From assembly GCA_002478145.1 (NCBI GenBank), contig DLMI01000104.1, forward strand, positions 1 to 61,183: a stretch of DNA of 61,183 bases, in the 5' to 3' direction. The notes under the pieces are model-generated. The model was not told the DNA's origin, searched no databases, and saw nothing but the letters and a program-made list of their open reading frames with translations. Of this stretch, positions 32,948 through 41,566 are shown in pieces. This DNA is from Acidobacteria bacterium UBA7540 (GTDB lineage: Bacteria; Acidobacteriota; Terriglobia; UBA7540). The stretch's first letter is position 1. Every line of letters begins with the position of its first letter. The position numbers and the translations under genes were made by a program.

Positions 32948-35851
32948 ATGGCTGAGAATCCATTGAGGCAGCTTAACCGAGCTGGCCAGAGCGTTTGGTT
33001 CGACTACATCCGCCGGTGGGAAATGGTCTCCGGCCATTTGAAGCATTTGATCAATGAGAACGGGGTCTCCGGAGTCACATCCAATCCGAGCATTTTTGAA
33101 AAGGCTATCGCTGGCAGCAAGGATTACGACGATGTCATACAGAAGCTGGCGTCTGAGGGCACGGAAGCGGCGCAGATTTTCGAGACTCTGGCGGTGGAAG
33201 ATATCCAGATGGCCGCCGACTTATTCCTGCCCACTTACCATGCGACGGATGCCAGGGATGGCTACGTGAGCATCGAGGTTTCCCCGACTCTGGCGCATGA
33301 CACCGCCGGCACGATCGGGGAAGCGCGCCGGTTGTATGGCGCGGTGAACCGTCCCAATGTGCTGGTGAAAGTGCCTGGAACGGTGGAGGGGCTACCCGCC
33401 ATTCAGCAACTGTTGGGCGAGGGGATCAACATCAACATCACGCTGCTCTTTGCCATCGCGAGGTACGAGCAGGTGGCGGACGCGTATATTGCGGCGCTCG
33501 AGAAGCTGGCTCGTGAAGGCAAGCCGCTGAAGCGGGTGGCCTCCGTGGCGAGCTTCTTCGTGAGCCGCATTGATGCGCTTGTTGACCAGCAACTGGATGC
33601 CCGGCTGCGCGAGGCCAAGACGGACGCGGAGCGCGAGAGGATATCGGCGCTCTTCGGGAAGGCAGCCATTGCGAATGCCAAGCTTGCTTATCAGCGGTTC
33701 AAGGAGATTTTTGCCGGGCCGCGCTTTCAGGGGCTGGCGCAGAAGGGGGCGCGAGTGCAGCGGATGCTTTGGGCCTCGACGAGCACCAAGAATCCAAAGT
33801 ATCGCGACATCCTCTATGCTGAGGAATTGATTGGTCCCGACACCATCGATACGATGCCTGCTTCCACCCTGGATGCCTTCCGCGATCACGGCAAGGTGCG
33901 TGCCACGATCGAGGAGGGCCTGGCGGAGTCCCGCCAGGTCATGGCCCAACTCGCGGAGGTGGGCATCGATTTTGCTGCCGTTACCCGAAAGCTCGAGGAG
34001 CAAGGGGTCGAGGCTTTTGCAATAGACTATCAAAAGCTCCTCAACAGCATTGCCGAGAAGCGCGCGCAAGTCCTGGAAGTAGGGGCGGTCCGCGAACCGC
34101 CCCTACAACCCAAAGCGGGCAGCCTTCGCTCCGCCGTGGACGCCACCCTTGACAGGCTCGAGGAGCAGAAGTTTCCGCAACGGCTCTGGGACCGCGACCC
34201 ATCGTTGTGGAAGAATGATCCCGCGCATCAAGCGGTGATCCACAACGCGCTCGGTTGGTTGCGGGTTTCTCATGCCATGCTGGGGCACCTCGAGGGACTC
34301 TTGAGTTTTGTTCAGGAAGTCAGATCTGCTGGTTTTACTCAGGCTGTCGTACTGGGCATGGGAGGCAGCAGCCTTTGCCCGGACGTCTGCCGCGCCACGT
34401 TTGGGACGGCGCCGGGGTTTCTCCAGCTCCACGTGCTCGATTCCACAGTTCCCGCCAGCGTCGCGCAGATCGAGAAATCCGTCGATCTTGCGCATACACT
34501 CTTCCTCGTCTCCAGCAAATCCGGGGGGACGGTCGAGCCGAACAGCTTCTTCAAGTATTTCTACGAGCGTGTTCGAGCCTTGAAGGGCGAGCGGGCGGGC
34601 GAAAACTTCGTTGCCATTACCGATCCGGGGACTTCTCTCGAAAAGCTGGCGAGCGAGAAGAAGTTCCGGCGCGTTTTTCCTGGTGTTCCTGATATAGGTG
34701 GGCGTTATTCAGCTCTATCGAATTTCGGCATAGTACCGGCGGCTCTGGCCGGTGCGGATGTGCAGACCCTGCTCGAGCGCGCGGAACGCATGGTTCACGC
34801 CAGCGCGGCGTGCGTGCCGGCACAGGAGAATCCAGGCATAGTCCTGGGCGCGACGCTCGCGGAGGCGGCGCGGCGCGGGCGCGACAAGATTACGTTCCTG
34901 ATTTCCCGCGAGATCGAGACTTTCGCGGACTGGGTGGAGCAGCTCATCGCTGAAAGCACCGGTAAAGAGGACAAAGGTTTGTTGCCGGTGGTGGGAGAAG
35001 CCCTAGGCGAGCCAGGGGTTTATGGCAAAGACCGGGTCTTCGTTCACCTCAAGTTGGAATGCGAAGCGGCTGGCCGCCTCGAGCAGGCGCTCAATGCCCT
35101 CGCGGCGGCGGGTCATCCCGTAATCAGAATCAGCCTGCGCGACACGCTGGATTTGGGCCAAGAGTTCTTCCGCTGGGAGGTGGCGACGGCGACCGCCGGC
35201 GCGCTGCTAGACATTGACCCATTTGATCAGCCCAACGTCCAGGAGAGTAAGGACAACACAAACCGCCTGCTGCAACAATTCCGGTCACAGGGGAAGTTCA
35301 TCGAGGAGGCGCCTGCGCTCGAATCCGATAGCATCCAGCTTTACTGTAATCCGCAGACACGTGCTAGCCTGGAAGAGGCACAGGGCCGAGAATCGGATTC
35401 ACCGGAGGGTTTCTTGGCGGCCTTCCTCAACCACCACCGAGAGGGAGATTACGTGGCGTTGTTGGCCTATCTTGAGCCGACGGCTGAGAGCGGCGCTCCT
35501 CTCGATTCCATTCGCACCCGTTTGCGCGACGCAACTCATCTGGCGACGACCCTCGGATATGGTCCCAGATACCTTCACTCCACAGGTCAGCTCCACAAGG
35601 GCGGCGCGAACAACGGCTTGTTCATTCAGATTACCGCCGACGATGCCCAGGATTTGCCGATTCCCGGGGAGCCCTACAGTTTCTCCATCTTGAAGCAGGC
35701 TCAAGCCCTCGGCGACCTGCGTTCACTTGAGAGCAAGCAGCGGCGCGTCATTCGGCTGCATCTTGGGAAGGACGTGCCGGCCCAATGGGTGCGACTGGAA
35801 AAACTGGTGGAGAGCGCGGTCAAGCTGATTGACAGGGCGAGAATCCAGTAG
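32948..35851 (+). CDS. tal-pgi: Bifunctional transaldolase / glucose-6-phosphate isomerase
   Basis: A 967-residue fusion. Residues 1 to about 370 are a transaldolase, with the Schiff-base lysine K141 in NVLVKVPGT and the GVTSNPSIFEKAI segment. Residues from about 390 on are a glucose-6-phosphate isomerase, with VLGMGGSSLCPDV, LVSSKSGGTVEPNSFFKYF and DIGGRYSALSNFG. The fusion is known in several phyla and joins the non-oxidative pentose branch to glycolysis. Between the domains, residues 378-387 (VGAVREPPLQ) are encoded by a perfect palindromic element (34079-34106) that is not part of either family. A strong AGAGAGGA lies before the ATG. zwf follows after 20 bases. Confidence 0.96.
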   Translation: MAENPLRQLNRAGQSVWFDYIRRWEMVSGHLKHLINENGVSGVTSNPSIFEKAIAGSKDYDDVIQKLASEGTEAAQIFETLAVEDIQMAADLFLPTYHATDARDGYVSIEVSPTLAHDTAGTIGEARRLYGAVNRPNVLVKVPGTVEGLPAIQQLLGEGININITLLFAIARYEQVADAYIAALEKLAREGKPLKRVASVASFFVSRIDALVDQQLDARLREAKTDAERERISALFGKAAIANAKLAYQRFKEIFAGPRFQGLAQKGARVQRMLWASTSTKNPKYRDILYAEELIGPDTIDTMPASTLDAFRDHGKVRATIEEGLAESRQVMAQLAEVGIDFAAVTRKLEEQGVEAFAIDYQKLLNSIAEKRAQVLEVGAVREPPLQPKAGSLRSAVDATLDRLEEQKFPQRLWDRDPSLWKNDPAHQAVIHNALGWLRVSHAMLGHLEGLLSFVQEVRSAGFTQAVVLGMGGSSLCPDVCRATFGTAPGFLQLHVLDSTVPASVAQIEKSVDLAHTLFLVSSKSGGTVEPNSFFKYFYERVRALKGERAGENFVAITDPGTSLEKLASEKKFRRVFPGVPDIGGRYSALSNFGIVPAALAGADVQTLLERAERMVHASAACVPAQENPGIVLGATLAEAARRGRDKITFLISREIETFADWVEQLIAESTGKEDKGLLPVVGEALGEPGVYGKDRVFVHLKLECEAAGRLEQALNALAAAGHPVIRISLRDTLDLGQEFFRWEVATATAGALLDIDPFDQPNVQESKDNTNRLLQQFRSQGKFIEEAPALESDSIQLYCNPQTRASLEEAQGRESDSPEGFLAAFLNHHREGDYVALLAYLEPTAESGAPLDSIRTRLRDATHLATTLGYGPRYLHSTGQLHKGGANNGLFIQITADDAQDLPIPGEPYSFSILKQAQALGDLRSLESKQRRVIRLHLGKDVPAQWVRLEKLVESAVKLIDRARIQ
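34079..34106. repeat. In-frame palindromic element in the tal-pgi linker
   Basis: GTAGGGGCGGT (34079-34089) and ACCGCCCCTAC (34096-34106) are perfect 11-base inverted arms around CCGCGA. The element begins exactly on a codon boundary, keeps the frame open, and adds about ten residues between the two enzyme domains. It resembles the dispersed GTAGGG palindromes at 3092 and 49824. Confidence 0.8.
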
Positions 35852-35871
35852 GCAGTCCGGAGAATCTTCGC

Positions 35872-37422
35872 ATGGCTGACACCACCACGTTGAGCAATCC
35901 TCTGCGGGAGGGGATTCGGATTCACCGGACTCCCGAACCGTGCGCCATGGTGATCTTTGGGGCTTCCGGCGACCTGACGGAAAGAAAGCTTATCCCCGCG
36001 CTGTTCTACCTATCGCGCGAGCGCATGTTGCCTGCTGGGTTTTCCGTCATTGGGTGTGCTCGGACGCCCGCCACGGACGAGAGCTTTCGGGAGAAAATGG
36101 GCCAGGCGGTTAAGAAGTATTTGAAGCTCTCCGCCGAGAGCGAAGCATTTGTGGAGAGCTTTGGCAAGGGCATCTATTACATCGCCGATAACTTCAGCGA
36201 CCCAGCGGCTTACGACCAACTGAAGACCCTTTTGGATCGGCTTGACCGGGAACGGGGCACCGCCGGCAACCGCCTCTTCTACCTTGCCACGCCGCCCAGT
36301 TTTTTCCCCGTTATCGTGAAGCACCTTGGGGCGGTGGGGCTGGCCAATCCGAGGTTTCCCCAAGAATCCTGGACGCGAATCATCATCGAGAAGCCTTTCG
36401 GGCGGGACCTATCCAGCGCCAGGGAATTGAACCAAGTGGTGACGGAGGTTTTCAAGGAAGAGCAGGTATACCGCATCGACCACTATCTGGGGAAGGAAAC
36501 TGTCCAGAATCTGTTAGTGTTTCGCTATGCCAACGGGATTTTCGAGCCGTTTTGGAACCGGCGCTACATTGACCACGTCCAGCTTTCGGTGGCCGAAGAC
36601 CTGGGAGTGGAGAACCGTGGTTCTTATTACGAAGAGGCGGGCCTGGTGCGCGACATGATCCAAAACCATGTCCTGCAACTCCTCAGCCTGGTGGCCATGG
36701 AACCTCCGTCTACCTTTGATGCCACCTCCGTGCGCGATGAGAAAGCTAAGCTGCTGCGCGCCATACGGCCTCTGGCGATCGACCGGATGGACGAGTCCGC
36801 TGTGCGGGGCCAATATGCGGAGGGCTGGGTGGGTGGAACGAAGGTCCCGGCTTACCGCGCGGAGCCGAAGGTTTCTCCCACCTCGAGCACGGAGACTTAT
36901 GCCGCCCTCAAGTTCTACATTGACAACTGGCGTTGGGCAGATGTTCCCTTTTACCTGAGGTCCGGCAAGCGGCTGGCGAAGCGCGTTTCAGAGATTTCTA
37001 TCCAGTTCCGCCGCGTGCCTCACCTGCTTTTCAGAGGCGCGGGAGCGGACGGCATTGAGCCCAACGTGCTCTCGGTTCGCCTTCAGCCGAACGAGGGGAT
37101 TTCGCTGAAATTCTGCGCGAAACTTCCCGGTACCACGATGCAGATCCGTCCCGTCCAGATGGAGTTTCGATACGGTGAATCATTCGGCGCGCCGCCACCC
37201 ACCGCCTACGAGACCCTGCTGCTGGACTGCATGTTGGGTGACGCTACGCTGTTCAACCGCAGCGATGCGGTGGAGCTTTCCTGGGAATTGGTGGACCCAA
37301 TCCTCGGCCATTGGCGAGAGCAAGGACCAAAGGGACTCGCTCCCTACCAGGCCGGGTCATGGGGACCGGCCGAAGCTGATGCCTTGATCGAGCGCGACGG
37401 CCGCAATTGGCACAGGCTGTGA
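35872..37422 (+). CDS. zwf: Glucose-6-phosphate 1-dehydrogenase
   Basis: A 516-residue enzyme oxidising glucose 6-phosphate to 6-phosphogluconolactone with NADP reduction. The coenzyme motif is MVIFGASGDLTERKLIPALF, the conserved EKPFGRD precedes the active-site block RIDHYLGKETVQN (R201 to N213, with catalytic His in the DHYLGKE segment), and the structural C-terminus contains PYQAGSWGP. The length is standard. The gene lies 20 bases after tal-pgi. A heptamer array starts seven bases after its stop. OpcA, encoded next, is its activator in cyanobacteria. Confidence 0.97.
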   Translation: MADTTTLSNPLREGIRIHRTPEPCAMVIFGASGDLTERKLIPALFYLSRERMLPAGFSVIGCARTPATDESFREKMGQAVKKYLKLSAESEAFVESFGKGIYYIADNFSDPAAYDQLKTLLDRLDRERGTAGNRLFYLATPPSFFPVIVKHLGAVGLANPRFPQESWTRIIIEKPFGRDLSSARELNQVVTEVFKEEQVYRIDHYLGKETVQNLLVFRYANGIFEPFWNRRYIDHVQLSVAEDLGVENRGSYYEEAGLVRDMIQNHVLQLLSLVAMEPPSTFDATSVRDEKAKLLRAIRPLAIDRMDESAVRGQYAEGWVGGTKVPAYRAEPKVSPTSSTETYAALKFYIDNWRWADVPFYLRSGKRLAKRVSEISIQFRRVPHLLFRGAGADGIEPNVLSVRLQPNEGISLKFCAKLPGTTMQIRPVQMEFRYGESFGAPPPTAYETLLLDCMLGDATLFNRSDAVELSWELVDPILGHWREQGPKGLAPYQAGSWGPAEADALIERDGRNWHRL

Positions 37423-37428
37423 AGAAGG

Positions 37429-37512
37429 CAGAAATCAGAAAGTAGAAAGCAGAAGGCAGAAAGTAGAAAGCAGAAGGCGGAAAGCGGAAACCAGATGGCA
37501 GCCGGCAGGGAG
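37429..37512. repeat. Heptamer array, left arm (CAGAAAG type), 12 units
   Basis: Twelve contiguous units from CAGAAAT to CAGGGAG, mostly CAGAAAG, TAGAAAG, CAGAAGG and CGGAAAG, with no phase slip over 84 bases. It starts seven bases after the zwf stop and is inverted relative to 37576-37631. Confidence 0.9.
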
Positions 37513-37575
37513 GTAGGGGGATTGGACTGGCCTTTTAGCTATTCGGCTCTGAGTTACGGTGTTGATGGTGAGCCG

Positions 37576-37631
37576 CCAGTTTCCAATTTCCAGTTTCTAG
37601 TTTCTAATTTCTAATTTCTGATTTCTGATTT
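37576..37631. repeat. Heptamer array, right arm (CTGATTT type), 8 units
   Basis: CCAGTTT, CCAATTT, CCAGTTT, CTAGTTT, CTAATTT, CTAATTT, CTGATTT, CTGATTT. It runs directly into the opcA ribosome binding site (TTAGGAG). Reverse-complementary in type to the array after zwf. Confidence 0.9.
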
Positions 37632-37644
37632 TTAGGAGTGTCGC

Positions 37645-38790
37645 TTGGCAGGAACAATCGAACCGATTGGGTTGGGCGAGCCTCGGCCGGCAGACGTAGC
37701 TGACCTGGAAGCCGAGCTCTCGGCTCTGTGGCGGTCGGCTGCTGAAGATCCCGCTGCCAAGAATGCGGTGACTCGTGCCTGCACGTTGACTCTGCTCATT
37801 TACGTGGAGAGCAATGAGGCGGCGGACGAGGTGAACAACCTGGTTGCCGAGGTGACGCGCCAGAACCCTTGCCGGGCGATTATCATGATGCTGGAACCGG
37901 AGGCCTCTCCCTCGGGGCTTGAGGCCTGGGTTTCCGCGCATTGCCACCTGCCGGTGGCGGGCGAAAAACAGGTGTGCAGCGAGCAGATTACCATTCGCGC
38001 TCGGGGTGAGGCGGGGCAGGGGTTGGCCAGTGTGGTTCTGCCTTTGACGGTCTCCGGATTGCCGATTTTCCTTTGGTGGCGGGCCGGCGATTTTTCGCCG
38101 CCTCCCTATTTCGACCCGATCCTCCGCCTTACGCAGCACGTCATCGTGGACACGGCGCGGTTTTCGCCCGGCGGGACGCATTTGCAGGACCTGGCCGCGT
38201 CGCTTCATAAGTCCGCGGGGAAAATTCAGTTGACTGACCTGAACTGGAGCCGCATCACTCCCTGGCGCGAGCTCATTGCCCAATGTTTCGATTCGCCCGA
38301 CAGACGGCCCTACCTGGACCGCCTCTCGGAGGTAAGGATTGAATACGAGCAGGATTCCGCGCGCCTGGTGACGCAGCGCGCGCAGGCCCTGTTGCTGACG
38401 GGCTGGCTGGCCAGCCGCTTGGGATGGGAATTTCTGATGTCCGAAAGGCGGGAAGAGGCCCAGCCTCGCACTTTTTATTTCAAGTCCGCGGGCGGTATGG
38501 TGAAAGTGGAGCGAAACCTGAAAAGAGTTGACAGCGCCTGTGGTGTTTGTTTCACCATGGAGTTGAAATCTGAAGGGCCTTCTGCCGCCAGATTCTCCTT
38601 CTTGCGCGGGCCGGATGGGAAAGTGGTGAAGACGTCGGCCGAAGTGCCAGGCGCGCTGCCCATTGGGCGCTCGGTGCGTTTGGAAGTTCTGGATGAAGTC
38701 GAGATTTTGAATGAAGAATTAAAGTTGGGAGTTCGGGACCGGGGTTACGAAGAGGCCCTGAGTGTAGTGGCGCGCATAATCGCCTCGTGA
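37645..38790 (+). CDS. opcA: Glucose-6-phosphate dehydrogenase assembly protein OpcA
   Basis: A 381-residue protein of the OpcA family, which in cyanobacteria and actinobacteria assembles or activates glucose-6-phosphate dehydrogenase. Visible features are ARGEAGQGLASVVLPLTVSGLP-type central strand, FLWWRAGDFSPPPYFDPIL, and DLNWSRITPWRELIAQCFD. The TTG start follows TTAGGAG. Position between zwf and pgl matches the arrangement in cyanobacteria. OpcA is less commonly noted in Acidobacteriota, so its presence suggests light-independent redox control of Zwf here. Disulfide or effector control is only inferred. Confidence 0.92.
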   Translation: MAGTIEPIGLGEPRPADVADLEAELSALWRSAAEDPAAKNAVTRACTLTLLIYVESNEAADEVNNLVAEVTRQNPCRAIIMMLEPEASPSGLEAWVSAHCHLPVAGEKQVCSEQITIRARGEAGQGLASVVLPLTVSGLPIFLWWRAGDFSPPPYFDPILRLTQHVIVDTARFSPGGTHLQDLAASLHKSAGKIQLTDLNWSRITPWRELIAQCFDSPDRRPYLDRLSEVRIEYEQDSARLVTQRAQALLLTGWLASRLGWEFLMSERREEAQPRTFYFKSAGGMVKVERNLKRVDSACGVCFTMELKSEGPSAARFSFLRGPDGKVVKTSAEVPGALPIGRSVRLEVLDEVEILNEELKLGVRDRGYEEALSVVARIIAS

Positions 38791-38846
38791 TGCCGGCCCG
38801 ACGTTGCAAGAGGATGGACAATTGGGGGAGAAGGGGTATCCCGGCC

Positions 38847-39602
38847 ATGGCCAAACACGAAGTGAAGGTTTTTTCCAGCCTTGAGGAGATGAGCTGGGCG
38901 GCGGTGTGTGCTTTTGAAGACCTGTCGCGCCTCAAGGCCGTCGAGAACAAAACGTTCTCCGCCGCGCTTTCCGGCGGATTGACGCCTCGGATGCTCTATC
39001 AAATTCTCGGAAGCCCGGCCCTCGCCGGACGCATTCGATGGAAGAATATTCATCTGTTCCAGGTGGATGAACGCTGCGTTCCACCCGACCACCCTGACAG
39101 CAACTATCGGATGATCCGTGAAGCCCTGCTTGATAACGCTGATATTCCGGCCGAGAACTTTCATCGCATGCAGGCCGAGCAGGCGGACCTCGACCAGGCC
39201 GCGCGAGACTATGCCCATGAACTGGCCCGCGTCCTCCAACCCCAAGACGGCGACTGGCCGCGTTTGGATATGGTATTTCTTGGCATGGGCCCGGATGGGC
39301 ACACCGCTTCGCTTTTCCCTGGAACTGCGGCCTTGGAGGAGCAAACCCTGTGGGTTCGGCCCAATCATGTTGAGAGACTGGGATTGCGCCGTCTGACCAT
39401 GACTTTTCCCGCGCTGAATGCCGCAGCACAGGTGATTTTCATGGTGGCGGGCGCGGACAAAGCAGAAGCCCTGCGCAAGGTGCTGGAAGGACCTCCGGGG
39501 CAGTTCCCGGCCCAAAGAGTCCAGCCGTTAAGCGGGAGCTTGAGCTGGTTCCTGGACGAAGCGGCGGCGAGGAAGCTCAGTCCTGCCACAAGGGGTGAAT
39601 AG
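38847..39602 (+). CDS. pgl: 6-phosphogluconolactonase
   Basis: A 251-residue DevB/Pgl-type lactonase hydrolysing 6-phosphogluconolactone to 6-phosphogluconate. Family segments are FSAALSGGLTPRMLYQIL, LFQVDERCVPPDHPDSNYRM and FLGMGPDGHTASLFPG. The start at 38847 follows a purine-rich GGGGGAGAAGGGG and gives the expected N-terminus MAKHEVKVF. The frame is open to 38787, which would overlap the opcA end. The stop shares one base with the rpe GTG start. Confidence 0.95.
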   Translation: MAKHEVKVFSSLEEMSWAAVCAFEDLSRLKAVENKTFSAALSGGLTPRMLYQILGSPALAGRIRWKNIHLFQVDERCVPPDHPDSNYRMIREALLDNADIPAENFHRMQAEQADLDQAARDYAHELARVLQPQDGDWPRLDMVFLGMGPDGHTASLFPGTAALEEQTLWVRPNHVERLGLRRLTMTFPALNAAAQVIFMVAGADKAEALRKVLEGPPGQFPAQRVQPLSGSLSWFLDEAAARKLSPATRGE

Positions 39603-40258
39603 TGACCAAGATAGTGCCTTCCATACTTTCTGCGGATTTCACGCGACTGGGCGAGCAGGTCCAGGCGATGGAGGCCGCAGGAGTAGACCGATTTCAGGTG
39701 GACGTGATGGACGGCCGCTTTGTGCCCAATATCACCTTCGGCGCGCTGGCCATTGAAAGCCTGCGCCCCCTGACGCGCCTGACGATCGAGGCCCACCTGA
39801 TGGTCGAGCCGCCGGAAGATTTTATCGAGCGGTTCGCCAAAGCCGGGGCGGATACCATCATCGTCCACCAGGAGGCGACGCCGCACCTGCACCGCGCCAT
39901 CCAGCAAATCCACCACTTGGGGAAGAAAGCCGGCGTGGCCATCAACCCATCAACTCCGGCGAGCACGCTCTCTGAAATCCTGGGGAGCGTGCAACTGGTT
40001 TTGGTCATGACGGTCAATCCGGGCTTCGGCGGCCAGGATTTCATCCCCGAAACGCTCAACAAAATCCGTCAAATCCGCAACGCCATCCAGGAACGTGGTC
40101 TTGATTGCGAGATCGAAGCGGATGGCGGCATCAACCACCAGACCGCGCGCTTGGTGGTGGAGGCTGGCGCCAACGTGTTGGTGTCCGGCACGGCGGTTTT
40201 TGATTCGAAGGAAGGCGTTTCCGCCGCTATCCAGGGCCTGCTCGAAAGCTGCGCGTAG
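39602..40258 (+). CDS. rpe: Ribulose-phosphate 3-epimerase
   Basis: A 218-residue TIM-barrel epimerase interconverting ribulose 5-phosphate and xylulose 5-phosphate. Motifs are VPSILSADFTRLGEQV, HVDVMDGRFVPNIT-like QVDVMDGRFVPNITFG, VMTVNPGFGGQDFIP and EADGGINHQTA. The GTG start overlaps the pgl stop by one base, so the two are coupled. It ends the pentose phosphate operon; a GTGACAA array starts four bases after its stop. Confidence 0.97.
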   Translation: MTKIVPSILSADFTRLGEQVQAMEAAGVDRFQVDVMDGRFVPNITFGALAIESLRPLTRLTIEAHLMVEPPEDFIERFAKAGADTIIVHQEATPHLHRAIQQIHHLGKKAGVAINPSTPASTLSEILGSVQLVLVMTVNPGFGGQDFIPETLNKIRQIRNAIQERGLDCEIEADGGINHQTARLVVEAGANVLVSGTAVFDSKEGVSAAIQGLLESCA

Positions 40259-40262
40259 GGCA

Positions 40263-40311
40263 GTGACAAGTGACAAGTGATGAGTGACGAGTGACGTGTG
40301 ATGTGTGACGA
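40263..40311. repeat. Heptamer array, left arm (GTGACAA type), 7 units
   Basis: GTGACAA, GTGACAA, GTGATGA, GTGACGA, GTGACGT, GTGATGT, GTGACGA. Inverted relative to the array at 40340-40367, 28 bases away. Confidence 0.88.
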
Positions 40312-40339
40312 GCAAAAAGGCCGCGTCGTTTGTTCTTGC

Positions 40340-40367
40340 TCGTCACTCGTCACTCTTCGCTCGTCAC
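40340..40367. repeat. Heptamer array, right arm (TCGTCAC type)
   Basis: TCGTCAC, TCGTCAC, TCTTCGC, TCGTCAC. Reverse complement of GTGACGA, so it can pair with the left arm into a compact hairpin just after the rpe gene. Confidence 0.85.
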
Positions 40368-40381
40368 TGAACTGGTCTTTG

Positions 40382-40515
40382 CCCTCTCCCCTGGGGAGAG
40401 GGTGGCCCGCGATCCCGATGCACTTCATCGGGACGCGGGCCGGGCCTTCGCCCGCCGAAGGGTTATTGGCGCTCAAGGCGCGCAGCCCGCTACGGCCCGC
40501 AGGCGGGTGAGGGGT
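40382..40515. repeat. CCCTCTCCC-type dispersed palindromic repeat
   Basis: Opens with CCCTCTCCCCTGGGGAGAGG, then GTGGCCCGCG, and closes with GCGGGTGAGGGG. Internal GATCCCGATG/CATCGGGA and GGCGCTCAAGGCGC symmetric pieces are present. Related copies are at 46439-46510 and 56259-56279. The whole 348-base interval 40259-40606 is made of this element and the two heptamer arrays; no gene is seen. Confidence 0.75.
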
Positions 40516-40606
40516 CGGTTGCACGCTGAATAGGGATCAGACGGGTGACGGGACGCATGCGTCACCGGCCGCTGGCTGTTACATGGCGGCGCTTCTACCT
40601 GAGCAT

Positions 40607-41326
40607 TTATTCCACAACAGAAAATGTGTAAATTTTACGGTTTAGCCGTGTGTTGGCTGGTGGCAAGAACCCAAACTCTCCCGCCTCAAGGTTTGTCAGA
40701 TGCACCACGTATGTTTGCTCTGATACTTTCTTGAAATCGAAAGGCACAAGGTCCCGCCGCGGTCCGGCGGACTTGTGGAAGACCCCGCCCGTCATGGTCC
40801 GGAATTCGCGACCGTCCTCTTTCTCGTGCAAGCGTACTAGCTGGTACTCGGTTATGTATGTTTGCTCGGGCAGACGAATAAGGAATTCTATGTTAGTCCC
40901 TACGCGGGTGTGACTGTGCCGTCCATAAATGTACCCGTTGACGTCTGGTTTGACCACACCCTGGCTCGCCACGTGTTTGAGCACTCCCCCCGTCTTCCAG
41001 TAGGCAATCTCCGGCAGAACCTGAATCCACTTATCGCCCTTCTTCCAGAAAACGCCCAACCCTATGGGCGAGTCAGGTGCCGGCGTTTCCTTCTCCAGCA
41101 TTGCAGCTATGATTCTATCTGAAACTCCCGCTTTCCTCAGGTTGCTAATCTCTTCCGTACCCAATGAATACTTGCCCGGTTGAGTCTGAACGATATTGGC
41201 GACCGCATCTTCACTCAATCCCGACTTCACTAACTTGATGACGGAATCATTATTGAGGGTTTCTTGGGCGAACAATGTGGCGAGAATTAGCACGGAGAAC
41301 AGAAACAGGAAAGAAATCTGACGCAC
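40607..41326 (-). CDS. Secreted protein with a helical repeat domain, unknown function
   Basis: A 239-residue protein with a signal peptide (FLFLFSVLILATLFA). Residues about 24-80 form a short helical domain, LNNDSVIKLVKSGLSEDAVANIVQTQ followed by EISNLRKAGVSDRIIAAMLEK. Similar segments recur in many secreted acidobacterial proteins. The remainder is beta-rich and ends FLPPANTRLNRKIYTFSV. No catalytic motif is apparent. It stands alone between the pentose phosphate operon and the divergent GH116 gene. Confidence 0.75.
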   Translation of the reverse strand: MRQISFLFLFSVLILATLFAQETLNNDSVIKLVKSGLSEDAVANIVQTQPGKYSLGTEEISNLRKAGVSDRIIAAMLEKETPAPDSPIGLGVFWKKGDKWIQVLPEIAYWKTGGVLKHVASQGVVKPDVNGYIYGRHSHTRVGTNIEFLIRLPEQTYITEYQLVRLHEKEDGREFRTMTGGVFHKSAGPRRDLVPFDFKKVSEQTYVVHLTNLEAGEFGFLPPANTRLNRKIYTFSVVE

Positions 41327-41566
41327 GCTCCCTCCCCCGAACTTAATCTGGCTGGCGACCGGTCGACAATCCCTCCCACTTGCCAGTTTCCCGACAATTC
41401 TGTTGGCCTACGTCTCCCACTAGTCTGCCACCTGAAGCTAGCGGCGTCAATCTCCGTTCAAGCAGATTGAATGAAGTCCTATTGCTTTTCCTTACCCATT
41501 GGCCTATAACACCCCCTCTCAAAAGCTCGTGCGAAGAATGCAACCTGAATCAGTGTGGAGGAGGCG

